NCBI GenBank assembly: GCA_025934835.1
Contig: JAICWL010000029.1
Span: 1-34,978 of the forward strand
Source: Fimbriimonadaceae bacterium
GTDB lineage: Bacteria; Armatimonadota; Fimbriimonadia; Fimbriimonadales; Fimbriimonadaceae
Direction: 5' to 3'
Length of the DNA: 34,978 bases
Part shown: positions 1-10,420 of the stretch, one piece after another
Layout of the letters: each line of letters opens with the position of its first letter
How positions within the stretch are numbered: position 1 is the first letter of the stretch
Position numbers and translations under genes: made by a program
Notes under the pieces: generated by a model
What the model saw: only the letters and a program-made list of their open reading frames with translations
The model's database searches: none
What the model was told of the DNA's origin: nothing

Positions 1-3000
1 CGTCACGCCCGCTCCGTCCCTTCGAATCTTCTGCGTCCCCACGGCAACCCGGCTCCCAAGCCCGTTATAAGTGTAAGACGTATAAGAGCCGTTTGAGGTG
101 ATCGAGGCCACACGGTCGTCATAGTCGTACTGAAGCTCGATCTGCCCATTGCGAAGGCTCGTCATGCGCCCCGCGCCATCGTAGCCGTAAGCCTGGCTCA
201 CTCCCCCCGAAACGGCCGAGAGAATCTTGTCCGCAGGATCGTAAGTAAACGAATCGGTGAGCCCGTTCACAACCCTTGAGAGCCGGTTGCCGTTGGCATC
301 GTACGTGTAAGATGCCGAATAGCCCGGACGGCTCTCCGTGAGCAGCTCGTCCGCGCTATCGTACGTGTACTGCGTGAGCGCGCCGAGCGCCGTCCTCGAG
401 CACAGACGCGAGGCCACATCGAAGCCGTACGACTCGCTTCCCAAGACCTGGCCCGAGGCGTTCTTGTGAGTAAGGCCCGTAAGGCGGTCCGAGCTGTCGA
501 ACGTGTAGTCGGTGTAACAGCCGTTTCCGAACGTCTGCCGGCTCACTCTGCCTGCATCGTCGTACGTCCAAGACGCGCCCGCGCCGGAAACCGGGCCCGT
601 CAAACCCGCTAGACGCTTGCAGTTGTCGTACGCGTAGGTCCTCGTCCCCGAGGAATCGCTCATCGAGGTGCGATCCCAGCCCGTGTAGCCGTAGGTCAGC
701 GTTCCGGCGGGCGTGGTGAGCGTGTGCGGCATCTCGTGAAACTCATAAGTCCAGCTCGTCGTACCGCTTGCGTCGATCATCGTGTCGGGCAAATACCAGC
801 CGTGGTAAGTAAAGCTCGTGCCCACACCGCTCGGATAGCTCACCGTGGACAATCGATCCATGGCGTCGTAGCCGTAATTGATATCCTGAGCAAGAGCGTT
901 CGTGCGCCTCGTCTGGTTGCCCATCGCATCGAATGAGCTATATTCGGTCTCGCCGTCTGCCAGCACCGATTTCCAGAGCTCGCCCCTCGGTGTGTAAAGG
1001 CAAGAGCGAACGTACCCGCGAGCATTCGTGACGCTCGTCAGCCATCCGTTGCCGTTGTAGCCGTAATTCTCTGTTCTCGACAGCCCGTCGGCATGGCTTG
1101 TGAGGCGCATGGCGTCGTCGTAGCCGAACGAGTTCGTATGACCAAGCTCGTCGTGGGCCGTGGTGAGATCGTCCTCGAGGTCGTATAGAGCCGTCTGGGT
1201 CGAATTATCCGGATTCGTGAGGGTCACGAGGCGGCCCCATTCGTCGTACGTGAAGCTGCGCGAGTGGTTCAGAGGATCGGTCACGCTCGTGGGCCGACTA
1301 AGAATATCGTGCGCGATGCTGGTCGGCTTGTTGTTTCCATCGAGCACCGTGACGACGTCGCCGTAGCTGTCCGGCGTGTAAGAGAAGGTTCCATCCGGGC
1401 CCGAATACGAGGTCTCGTTGCCATACGAGTCGTAAGTCCTGACCCAGTCCAGATAGTTGGTGCTTTGATAGCTGATGTCGTCTCGAGTCGGGTTGCCTCT
1501 AGCGTCGACGGTGACGACGTGTACGGTGCCCTCGCCGGTCGTGTAGCCCGTTACGTCGTTGAAAGCGTTGTAAGTCGTGGCGATGGCGCTGCCCGGAAGG
1601 CCACCGCCACCGTTGAAAAGCGCGGAGGTTTGATTCCCATTCGCGTCGTACGCGAACGTCCAGATAATGCCGCGCTTGGTCGTGTAGCTCACCACGTTGT
1701 GGCTGCCGTCGGAGGCGCTCGTGTCACTATAGCCGGCAGGGTCGGTTTCGCCTAGGTACACGCCTGCGTTGTACCGGTGCGTTTCCGAGCCGCCCGCAGG
1801 AAGCGAGTAGCTGGTCGAGCTTGACCCATACGTGTAGGCTACACTATTGGCAAGCGGGTCGGCAAACGAAATAAGGCGATGCGAGCTGTCGTAAGCGCAG
1901 GCCCACGCCTTGCCCCGCAGGTCGGTTTCGCTAGTGATGTCATTGCCCGTGTCATAAGAGAACGAGCGCGCGTACCGCTGGCCGGAAAGATAGGGGTACG
2001 TCAGCCCCGTCATTTGATTGGAGCCGTTCAGGCTGAAGCTCCAAGACCTCGAGGCGGGGTCAGTGAGTCCCGTGTACCTGGCCGGCGAGCCAGAGGAAGA
2101 AAGAGTCAGCACGCGACCGCTAGGGTCCATGATAGAGCGCATCATGTGCGTGGTCGCATCGCGGGATACAGTCGTGACGTTGCCGTTTCGGTCGGATATG
2201 GTTAGCAGGTATCCGAAGTTGTCGAAGCTGTAGAGCGTTTGATCTTTCGTCGTAAGCGTCCAGCCGCCGGTGACGCTCGCAAGCCTATCGTAGACCCCGG
2301 CAGGCGACGTGTAGGGGCCCGTAGTGCCGCTCGAGCGCTTGAACACCACAGAGGTGCCGTCACCCCAAGTGAGGATCGCGGTCAGGGGATACGTGGTGGG
2401 TCTGCCGAGCAGCGCCTGGTAGCCGCCGTCTTGGAACACGGTCACGTCGTAGCTGGAGCGCCAGTTCTGGCCCCAGCCGAGGGCGCCCTTTCCCGCACTG
2501 TTATGGTACAGGGTGAAGTCGATCTCATTCCCGCCCCGAGTCGGCCAGCTAACAACCGGAACAGAGGTCAGCCGGTCGCCGGTATTCGTGTTGACGGCGC
2601 CGGCTGCATTAGGTGTGCCGCCGCCCGGCCCCCAGTTCTCCCAAGGGAATCCTCCGGCCCTGGCATCGCCCGCCGTCGAGCCGCCGGTAGTTCCGCCTGT
2701 AGTTCCAGAGGAGCTGGTAGTTGAAGTCGTACCTGTAGTTGTAGTCCCGGTCGTGCCGCCCGTAATCGCGGTCGCCCCCCCTCCTCCGCCGGCGTTGATC
2801 GTCATGCCGTTGCCGGGCTGACCACCCGGGAACGCGGCCGTGTAAGACTCGGGATACGAGCTCGATGAGCCGTCGAGGCCCTGCATCTCCGACAGGTCCT
2901 GCAGGGATGTGTCATCCCAAATTCCGGCCCTGTAGACTTCGTCTCGCGCGGGATTCGGCCCGTTATCGATCGGACCGGGCGAATCCGTATACATCGGAGG

Positions 3001-3126
3001 CTCGCCCTGGAGCGCGCGGGCAATTGAGAGTACGCCCGTGGCGCATGCGGCATGCGCGAACGCGAAGCAAGTGAATAACGAAAGTGCTCGAAATCCTCGA
3101 TGGCGAGCAAGACTGGCAACACTCAT
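1..3126 (-). CDS. RHS/YD-repeat secreted protein, 5' part (3' end outside window)
   Basis: The frame is open for 1042 codons from an ATG at 3126 to the window edge, so the C-terminus is not seen. Residues 1-29 look like a signal peptide (hydrophobic core followed by AHAACA). Residues about 112-152 form a Gly/Thr/Ser-rich linker. Residues about 175-240 resemble the DUF6531-type region that precedes RHS cores (VNTNTGDRL, then LGWGQNWRSSYD). From about 290 onward there are many YD repeats, for example SFTYDEWGRLVTLTNPD, NYGYDAMDRLSTVSYPSG and SYTYDANGNRLSRV. RHS proteins build a large beta-cocoon shell and often carry a variable C-terminal toxin or effector. Whether this one does cannot be judged, because the RHS core end (DxxGR...DPxG) and the tip lie outside. 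It is divergent from the ferredoxin gene. Confidence 0.92.
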   Translation of the reverse strand, partial: MSVASLARHRGFRALSLFTCFAFAHAACATGVLSIARALQGEPPMYTDSPGPIDNGPNPARDEVYRAGIWDDTSLQDLSEMQGLDGSSSSYPESYTAAFPGGQPGNGMTINAGGGGGATAITGGTTGTTTTGTTSTTSSSGTTGGTTGGSTAGDARAGGFPWENWGPGGGTPNAAGAVNTNTGDRLTSVPVVSWPTRGGNEIDFTLYHNSAGKGALGWGQNWRSSYDVTVFQDGGYQALLGRPTTYPLTAILTWGDGTSVVFKRSSGTTGPYTSPAGVYDRLASVTGGWTLTTKDQTLYSFDNFGYLLTISDRNGNVTTVSRDATTHMMRSIMDPSGRVLTLSSSGSPARYTGLTDPASRSWSFSLNGSNQMTGLTYPYLSGQRYARSFSYDTGNDITSETDLRGKAWACAYDSSHRLISFADPLANSVAYTYGSSSTSYSLPAGGSETHRYNAGVYLGETDPAGYSDTSASDGSHNVVSYTTKRGIIWTFAYDANGNQTSALFNGGGGLPGSAIATTYNAFNDVTGYTTGEGTVHVVTVDARGNPTRDDISYQSTNYLDWVRTYDSYGNETSYSGPDGTFSYTPDSYGDVVTVLDGNNKPTSIAHDILSRPTSVTDPLNHSRSFTYDEWGRLVTLTNPDNSTQTALYDLEDDLTTAHDELGHTNSFGYDDAMRLTSHADGLSRTENYGYNGNGWLTSVTNARGYVRSCLYTPRGELWKSVLADGETEYSSFDAMGNQTRRTNALAQDINYGYDAMDRLSTVSYPSGVGTSFTYHGWYLPDTMIDASGTTSWTYEFHEMPHTLTTPAGTLTYGYTGWDRTSMSDSSGTRTYAYDNCKRLAGLTGPVSGAGASWTYDDAGRVSRQTFGNGCYTDYTFDSSDRLTGLTHKNASGQVLGSESYGFDVASRLCSRTALGALTQYTYDSADELLTESRPGYSASYTYDANGNRLSRVVNGLTDSFTYDPADKILSAVSGGVSQAYGYDGAGRMTSLRNGQIELQYDYDDRVASITSNGSYTSYTYNGLGSRVAVGTQKIRRDGAGVT

Positions 3127-3303
3127 ATGTCCCTCAGTAACGCACCTGGACCGTACAGCCCATTTGAACGCCATAGTAGCGCATTTTCGCCGCCATTTCA
3201 ATATGAACGCGATTGGAGCAAGATAACCAGCAAAATTACCAGGGGCTGGGAAGAAGCGCTCGCAGCCTCCGACGCCAAGCCCGAAAGCCCATCCCTGAAG
3301 TAA
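3127..3303 (+). CDS. Doubtful small ORF (58 aa) in the RHS-ferredoxin gap
   Basis: An ATG at 3127 directly abuts the divergent RHS start and opens 58 codons, ending 28 bases before the ferredoxin start. I see no ribosome-binding site before it and recognise no family. Its 3' half is Glu/Ala/Lys-rich ([14 protein letters not shown]) with GC-rich third positions, while the 5' half is less codon-like. It may simply be the leader and promoter region of the ferredoxin gene and of the RHS gene. Nothing else is apparent in this 205-base gap. Confidence 0.18.
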   Translation: MSLSNAPGPYSPFERHSSAFSPPFQYERDWSKITSKITRGWEEALAASDAKPESPSLK

Positions 3304-3331
3304 AATCCTCAGCCGAGGAGAAACTAAAGAC

Positions 3332-3577
3332 TTGCCTTACGTCATCACGGAGCCTTGCATCGGAGTCAAAGATAAATCCTGCATAACGGTGTGCCCCGTC
3401 GACTGTATCTATGAGGGCGACGACATGGTCTACATCAACCCCGACGAATGCATCGATTGCGGCCTTTGCGAGCCCGAATGCCCGGTGAACGCGATCTTCG
3501 TCGACTCCGACGTCCCCGCCAACTGGCGCGATTACGTCGACAAAAACGCCGTCGAGGGCCGGCGGCTGTCCGGCTAA
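3332..3577 (+). CDS. fdxA: Seven-iron [3Fe-4S][4Fe-4S] ferredoxin
   Basis: This is a soluble cytoplasmic electron carrier of 81 aa, the usual size for the family. The first cluster ligands are Cys9, Cys17 and Cys21 in a C-x7-C-x3-CP arrangement, followed by C25 in PVDCIYEG. The second set is Cys40, Cys43, Cys46 and Cys50 in [12 protein letters not shown]. This pattern is that of the 7Fe ferredoxins of Thermus and actinobacteria. The start is a TTG at 3332, giving the canonical YVITEPC opening; a GAGGAG at 3315-3320 lies 11 bases upstream. The gene is monocistronic and its stop codon overlaps that of the convergent PilZ gene by four bases. The redox partner is unknown. Confidence 0.95.
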   Translation: MPYVITEPCIGVKDKSCITVCPVDCIYEGDDMVYINPDECIDCGLCEPECPVNAIFVDSDVPANWRDYVDKNAVEGRRLSG

Positions 3578-4146
3578 GCCGCGCTGATAAACAGCTTGCG
3601 CCAGCGCGCGGCATCCAGGCGGCCCATCGTTTCCTGAACGAGCACGCCGATCCGATAAATCTCGGGGTTCTCGTCATCCACCCGGCAATAGCGAACTTCG
3701 CCCTTGCACATGACCGGCCCGACCGACGACTCGATTTCCGTATCGATCAGCTGTCCCTGCTCGACCGCCACGGCGCTGTGCATCGCAAACCCTTGGCGAC
3801 TCACATCCACGACCTCGATTGCCACCGCCTCACCGCCGATCCACACCCTGCCGGGGCACTTGCTCACCGCAAATCGAACGCCTTCCGATGCCTGGCGGTA
3901 GCGAATCGTCGAAGCGATCTTGAAATACGCGTCATGGCCTTTCTGGACGATCAGCTCGGCTTCGAATATAGCCGTGCGATCCAGACCATGAACCTCGAAC
4001 GTGCATTCGTCGCCAACGCTGAGTCCCGACCCGATCCGCAAACAGATCGCTGTGTCGGACGCGGCCGCCACCCAGCCGCCGAACAGTTTCGAGTCGCTCA
4101 CCCTGCGGATGCGGCACCGGGTGTTTGCCATGGAACTCAGCTTCAT
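3574..4146 (-). CDS. PilZ-domain protein (probable c-di-GMP receptor)
   Basis: The protein is about 190 aa from ATG 4146, just downstream of a G-rich GTGGGGA stretch; the open frame extends 14 codons further up, and ATG 4131 is also possible. The C-terminal half carries the PilZ signature: an arginine region ([13 protein letters not shown]) followed about 30 residues later by DVSRQG, which fits the D/NxSxxG motif that contacts cyclic di-GMP. The arginine motif is looser than the usual RxxxR, so binding is likely but not certain. The N-terminal half (about 1-90) resembles a YcgR-like beta-barrel. PilZ proteins convert c-di-GMP levels into motility or surface responses, which suits a flagellated cell. 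No partner gene is adjacent. Confidence 0.8.
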   Translation of the reverse strand: MKLSSMANTRCRIRRVSDSKLFGGWVAAASDTAICLRIGSGLSVGDECTFEVHGLDRTAIFEAELIVQKGHDAYFKIASTIRYRQASEGVRFAVSKCPGRVWIGGEAVAIEVVDVSRQGFAMHSAVAVEQGQLIDTEIESSVGPVMCKGEVRYCRVDDENPEIYRIGVLVQETMGRLDAARWRKLFISAA

Positions 4147-4177
4147 GCGTCCCCACCTGCCCTCGAGGTCGGGGGGC

Positions 4178-4198
4178 GGGCAAGGCACCGCCTTGCCC
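4178..4198. other. Perfect 9-bp inverted repeat in the PilZ leader
   Basis: GGGCAAGGC and GCCTTGCCC are separated by the 3-base loop ACC. The hairpin lies 32 bases upstream of the PilZ start, inside the likely 5' leader or promoter. There is no T-run on either side, so it is not a typical terminator. It could be an operator or an RNA element; the function is unknown. Confidence 0.4.
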
Positions 4199-4363
4199 CG
4201 GTGAGGGCAGGGCGCCTATCGTCCGAACGAAATCGCCGCATATTGACTCGCAGGTTGTGCAGCCTAGTCCAATCTTTGCCCCATTCGTGCCGATGCACAG
4301 GTTCGCCAACCAAATCCCGGTATAAACTCCCCGAGATCGAGGAGCGGCAAACCAAGCAGTAAG

Positions 4364-4900
4364 ATGTCAGCCCAAGACGATTCCCCACCCTTGCTGGAGC
4401 AAGCTCAAGACCAGTTCATCCTCGAATGGGGTCGAATGAGCAGCAGTTGGGGCATCAACCGCACGATGGCTCAAATCCACGCGCTGCTCTTCGTGACCGG
4501 CGAGCCGCTCGACGTGGACCAGATCATGCAGCGGCTCCAAATTAGCCGCGGGAACGCCAGCATGAACCTGCGTGAGCTCATGGATTGGGGGATCGTACGC
4601 AGATTCCGGCGGCCCGGAGATCGGAAAGATACCTATCTCAGCGAACCCGACCCATTTCAAATGTTTGTCCGCGTCGTTCGCGAGCGCAAGCGCCGAGAGA
4701 TCGATCCCACGGCCGGTGCGATCCGCGAGGTTCTCAGCAAGCTTTCCGGGGCCCAGCCGAACGCCTCCGTCGAAACGATGCGAGCCCGCCTCCGCGCCCT
4801 GCTCGAGATTTTCGACCTTCTGGACGCGGCGTACAAGCAGGTTTTCGGCAGCGAGCTTTCCCTCGCAGAGTTGCAAGAGTTGCTTCAGGCAACCCCATAG
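4364..4900 (+). CDS. GbsR/MarR-family transcriptional regulator
   Basis: This is a 178-aa winged-helix DNA-binding regulator. The N-terminal part matches the GbsR type: FILEWGRMSSSWGINRTMAQ, then GEPLDVDQIMQRLQISRGNASMNLRELMDWGIVRRF, which contains the helix-turn-helix and recognition helix (about residues 45-80). A basic wing follows (RRPGDRKDTY). The C-terminal third is helical (LLEIFDLLDAAYKQVF) and probably mediates dimerisation. GbsR proteins in Bacillus control osmoprotectant genes, but no such gene is nearby and the target here is unknown. A GAGGAG lies rather far (about 18 bases) upstream of the ATG. It stands 49 bases before lon on the same strand, so the two could be co-transcribed. 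Confidence 0.85.
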   Translation: MSAQDDSPPLLEQAQDQFILEWGRMSSSWGINRTMAQIHALLFVTGEPLDVDQIMQRLQISRGNASMNLRELMDWGIVRRFRRPGDRKDTYLSEPDPFQMFVRVVRERKRREIDPTAGAIREVLSKLSGAQPNASVETMRARLRALLEIFDLLDAAYKQVFGSELSLAELQELLQATP

Positions 4901-4949
4901 GTAAGCGGGTTTTGCGCCAAAACACTTCAGGTTTCGGCGCTACAGTGGT

Positions 4950-7268
<2,319 letters not shown>

Positions 7269-7286
<18 letters not shown>

Positions 7287-7598
7287 GATCTGATCTCGCG
7301 CATCCTGCAATGTCGCCAGCGCCGCCTCGCAATGCCAGCGAACGTGCTCCAGCTCGTCCATAAGCTCGCCGATACGCGCGGAGTCGGCATGTTCTGCGAC
7401 GCTCGGAGCCAAGGTCTGCTCCACTCGGTCGGCTGCTTGCAGCAGGTCATGGAGGTCGACTGCGATCCCTTCGACCTCGCCAGGCTCGTAGCCCGCACCT
7501 CGAAGAGCGTCCTGAACGTCTTCGCCCAAGCGCCAGTATTCGGCCACCATGGGGTCGTTGCGATCTTTGTTGGGGTCGGGAGAGCTTGGCGCGGGCAC
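7269..7598 (-). CDS. Hypothetical protein, acidic and helical
   Basis: I do not recognise this 109-aa protein. It has a Pro/Asp-rich N-terminus (PAPSSPDPNKDRNDP), then a predicted helical, acidic body (DVQDALRGAGYEPGEVEGIAVDL; ELMDELEHVRWHCEAALATL) with no membrane segment. The first possible start is a GTG at 7598; an in-frame ATG 48 bases further (7550) before VAEYWRLGED is an alternative. It follows ylxP by 21 bases on the same strand and is probably co-transcribed with it. Its end overlaps lon by 18 bases in the convergent direction. Codon pattern and genomic fit support a real gene, but function is unknown. Confidence 0.6.
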
Positions 7599-7619
7599 GC
7601 TTAGTTTTAGCCCAAAACG

Positions 7620-7907
7620 CTATAAGCGCACGATCTGTTTCTCGGCCGATTCGACGCACACTTCCGGCATCGCGTCCAGGCGATCGACGATCCCCTGGAG
7701 AATGCTTTCAGCGTGCGCCGAGTTGTTGCTGATCGTCGCGAAACCGACCGATGCCACGTTCCAAAGCTCGTTCTGATCGACCTCCGCGACGGACACCTGG
7801 AATTGGCGCCTCGTACGCTCGATCAAGCTCCGCAGGACGCTGCGTTTATCCTTGAGGGTAAAGCAGCCGTCCATGCGAAGCTCGATGCGGAGCGTGCCGA
7901 CGATCAA
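7620..7907 (-). CDS. ylxP: YlxP-like DUF503 protein
   Basis: The 95-aa sequence matches the DUF503/YlxP family throughout: a first beta-strand IVGTLRIELRM, then the hallmark LKDKRSVLRSLIERTRRQFQVSVAEVD and the central NELWNVASVGFATISNN. The family has a ferredoxin-like fold; in Firmicutes ylxP sits between infB and rbfA and has been linked to ribosome assembly. Here it is away from those genes, behind a secreted repeat protein (9-base gap) and ahead of a hypothetical gene. The start is TTG at 7907. The role is inferred from the family only. Confidence 0.88.
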   Translation of the reverse strand: MIVGTLRIELRMDGCFTLKDKRSVLRSLIERTRRQFQVSVAEVDQNELWNVASVGFATISNNSAHAESILQGIVDRLDAMPEVCVESAEKQIVRL

Positions 7908-7916
7908 TTTGCGAGT

Positions 7917-8960
7917 CTAGCCGGGGGTCGCCGTGAAGTTGATCTCGACGATCGCCTGGTTGTGATCGGCGTCGGTGAAGGTCGCGTCCACGAAGCCGAC
8001 CGCAACGCCGTTGTTGTTGATGCCCGTGACGGTGGTCGCGGTCTGGACCAGGCTATAGGGCCCGTTGCCCCTGCTCTCGACGGCCGCAGTGGCGACCGGC
8101 GTGGCATCAATCACGGTGTACACGCCGTTTGAGTTGACGAACCCCTGAATTCTGTCGGGCTGCTCGGTCGTAACCGTCCACCCGCCGACTTGGTCGTTGA
8201 CATTGATGCACGTCGCGGTCGTTTGAACCAGGTCGGGCGGCAACGTGAGGGTCACCGTATCCTTCTTGTGCATCAGAAACGGTACGGTGTTGAAGCTGCC
8301 GTCGCCTACTGGCACGAAGGCGGTTCCCACAACGGTCCCGTTGTTGTTGATGCCCGCAAGCTGGGTCTCAGATCCGTCGACGGCGCGGTAATCCGTCATC
8401 GTGAACTTCTTGTTCTTGTACGTGAAACCGTGGAGCACGTACGTCTCGTCCTCGTAGTACCCACATATTGTGCCGGAATCATTGACTCCCGTCGCGAAGG
8501 TTGAGTACGGACTCGGGGCTGCGATAGTACCCTGAAATACTCCGTCCTGCAGGACGAAGCCGACGGTTTGTCGGTTGAATTCATCCACGTACAGAGCGTT
8601 GGTATCGGGCTGAGGGCAGAATCCAACGACCGTTCCGCAATTGTTCACACCGCACGCGTAGGTGAACTGCAAGTACATCTGCGAGCCGAATTGGTCGAGC
8701 TGCGTTCCATCCGGAATCACGTCGAACTGCTCGATTCCGGCAATCCTCAGGTAGATATAGTTCCCCGGGTATTCACCCTTGATGCAGTTGCCTACCAACG
8801 TGTCGTTCGTCGACACTCCAGTGACCTCGAGCTGCTTTACGTCTGAGTTTGCGGGCGTGATCGCCGCGAGAGTGTAATGGGTTTGGGCGAGGCCGAGTAC
8901 GGTAAGGCCTGCTGCTAGCGAGCTGGCGACGAACAATCGCAGTATTGATTTCACAGTCAT
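7917..8960 (-). CDS. Secreted HAF-type repeat protein
   Basis: The protein has about 347 aa with an N-terminal signal peptide (VKSILRLFVASSLAAGLTV, cleavage near LAQ). The rest consists of repeated beta-rich units built around a G-[VI]-N-x-x-G-[TV]-x-x-G motif: ACGVNNCGTVVGF, ATGVNDSGTICGY, LAGINNNGTVVGT and VTGINNNGVAVGF. This matches the HAF family of extracellular repeat proteins, which probably form a propeller-like fold; no enzymatic role is known. The start is uncertain: GGAG at 8966-8963 is only three bases from ATG 8960 but nine bases from GTG 8954, so GTG 8954 may be used. It heads a likely operon with ylxP and the hypothetical gene. Confidence 0.78.
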   Translation of the reverse strand: MTVKSILRLFVASSLAAGLTVLGLAQTHYTLAAITPANSDVKQLEVTGVSTNDTLVGNCIKGEYPGNYIYLRIAGIEQFDVIPDGTQLDQFGSQMYLQFTYACGVNNCGTVVGFCPQPDTNALYVDEFNRQTVGFVLQDGVFQGTIAAPSPYSTFATGVNDSGTICGYYEDETYVLHGFTYKNKKFTMTDYRAVDGSETQLAGINNNGTVVGTAFVPVGDGSFNTVPFLMHKKDTVTLTLPPDLVQTTATCINVNDQVGGWTVTTEQPDRIQGFVNSNGVYTVIDATPVATAAVESRGNGPYSLVQTATTVTGINNNGVAVGFVDATFTDADHNQAIVEINFTATPG

Positions 8961-9005
8961 CCTCTCCAAGGGTAGTAGCGTCTGGCGCTATAGCCCGGCT
9001 GGATT

Positions 9006-9021
9006 AGTTTCACGCGAAACG
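9006..9021. other. Degenerate parS-like site
   Basis: AGTTTCACGCGAAACG matches the ParB-binding parS consensus TGTTTCACGTGAAACA at 13 of 16 positions; the mismatches are the two outer bases and one central base. It lies in the 164-base gap between the repeat-protein gene and the DoxX-like gene. A perfect parS occurs 7.9 kb away. Weak sites of this kind may be bound poorly or not at all. Confidence 0.35.
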
Positions 9022-9124
9022 ATTCAAGCTGCAAATAGTCGGATGGAATTTGCGACGACTCCCGCAACCATAGGAAGCTTCGGTGTAGTTTCTGCGAGCA
9101 ACCTTACCGGTTTGGGCGTGTCGC

Positions 9125-9523
9125 TTAACGAGGCAGTCCGATAGCGAGAAGCCCGATGACCGCCACGCCGAAGTAAATCCCTAAAGTGCCGGCCCCGGCG
9201 TAGTCCTTCGAGAACCGTTGGCCGCCGAAGAGCATCAGCAGCGTGACCGCTGCCAGACTCAATGCGAGCGTGGGCATGATGCCCGTGAAGCCGACCAAGA
9301 GCGTCACCACGGCCAATAGGCTCGCCAGCGCAGTGGCAGCCTCGAAAATGGTAATCGCGACGAGCATTCCAGGCACCACCGCCTTCATGGGCGTTGCCGC
9401 GAAATGCTCCTCGAGGTACGCCAGGTTGCCCCGATAATCCAAGATCTTGTCCAGGCTCGATTGCGCGAAACAGATCGCGAAAAACGCGCAAACGACCATT
9501 CGAGCGACAAGCACTGCATCCAT
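9125..9523 (-). CDS. DoxX-like four-helix membrane protein
   Basis: This is a 132-aa integral membrane protein. The start is ATG 9523, preceded by GAGG with five bases of spacing; the open frame continues upstream but that part is not protein-like. Four hydrophobic helices are visible: about 5-22 (LVARMVVCAFFAICFA), 48-70, 72-92 and 108-130. After helix 1 comes SSLDKILDYRGNLAYLEEHF, which resembles the DoxX pattern of a lysine followed by a short amphipathic stretch. DoxX proteins are often tied to redox or sulphur chemistry, but partners are absent here, so no role is assigned. It is divergent from the YmdB gene with a 90-base gap that should hold both promoters. Confidence 0.65.
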   Translation of the reverse strand: MDAVLVARMVVCAFFAICFAQSSLDKILDYRGNLAYLEEHFAATPMKAVVPGMLVAITIFEAATALASLLAVVTLLVGFTGIMPTLALSLAAVTLLMLFGGQRFSKDYAGAGTLGIYFGVAVIGLLAIGLPR

Positions 9524-9613
9524 GAGAGCCTCGCTTTTCGGACGAGGAGCGGCGCGAGTTCGATTCACGACCCGAAGACGTCCGCTTGGCGCGGTAGCAT
9601 TGCCCCTACCGAT

Positions 9614-10402
9614 ATGCTGGGGCAATACAAGCTTCTGTTTCTGGGTGACGTGGTGGGCAAGCCGGGAAGGACTGCGGTGCGCGAGGGGCTGCCCAGCCTC
9701 CTCGACACCCACAAGCCGCTATTCACCGTGGTCAACGGAGAGAATTCGGCCGGCGGCGTGGGAATCACCCCGGACATCGCGCAAGAAATCTACTCGGCGG
9801 GCGCCGATGCGATCACTCTCGGCAATCACGCGTTCAACAAGCGTGATATCTACCCCTATCTCGACTCGGACAAGCCGATTGTGCGTCCCGCGAACATGCC
9901 GCGAGGCGTTCCGGGCAAAGGGGTCTGCATCGTACGGAAGGCCGGCATCGAGCTGGCCGTGCTGAACCTTTGCGGCCGCGTTTTTATGGATAGCTACGGC
10001 GACCCGTTCGAGGAGATCGACTCTCTCTTCGCCGGGCTCACCACCCCGCATCGCCTCGTCGACTTCCATGCTGAAGCCACCAGCGAAAAGATAGCGATGG
10101 GCTGGCATTGCAACGGACGTGCGACCGCCGTCGTGGGCACCCATACACATGTCCAAACAGCCGACGAAACGGTGCTCCCGGGCGGAACGGCGTACATCTC
10201 CGACGTAGGAATGTGCGGGCCCGTCCGCAGCGTGCTGGGCATGCATCGAGAGGTCGTTCTCGAACGGTTCCGCACCACGCTCGCACAGAGATTTCAAGTC
10301 GCGAACGAGCCGGGTGTAATCTGTGGGGTAGTCATCGACGTCGAAATGGAAACAGGTCGCGCAATTTCGATCGAAAGAATCCGGTTTGGCGACGAAGCGT
10401 AA
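9614..10402 (+). CDS. ymdB: YmdB-family metallophosphoesterase (TIGR00282 type)
   Basis: The 262-aa length equals the family norm when ATG 9614 is used. Metal-binding motifs run in order: FLGDVVGKPGR near the N-terminus, VNGENSAGG (about 37-45), TLGNHAFNK (about 70-78) and VVGTHTHVQTAD (about 174-185), followed by YISDVGMCGP. In Bacillus YmdB is a phosphodiesterase acting on 2',3'-cyclic nucleotides that affects the switch between motility and biofilm; the same activity here is inferred. An 18-base gap separates it from the PKD-domain gene on the same strand, which suggests co-transcription. Confidence 0.93.
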   Translation: MLGQYKLLFLGDVVGKPGRTAVREGLPSLLDTHKPLFTVVNGENSAGGVGITPDIAQEIYSAGADAITLGNHAFNKRDIYPYLDSDKPIVRPANMPRGVPGKGVCIVRKAGIELAVLNLCGRVFMDSYGDPFEEIDSLFAGLTTPHRLVDFHAEATSEKIAMGWHCNGRATAVVGTHTHVQTADETVLPGGTAYISDVGMCGPVRSVLGMHREVVLERFRTTLAQRFQVANEPGVICGVVIDVEMETGRAISIERIRFGDEA

Positions 10403-10420
10403 CTATACGCGCGGAGGGAA

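Noticed and set aside
8008..8356. Two exact 19-bp direct repeats (8008-8026 and 8338-8356)
   Set aside because: They are in frame and encode the same G-I-N-N-N-G unit of the repeat protein, so they reflect protein repeats rather than a DNA element.
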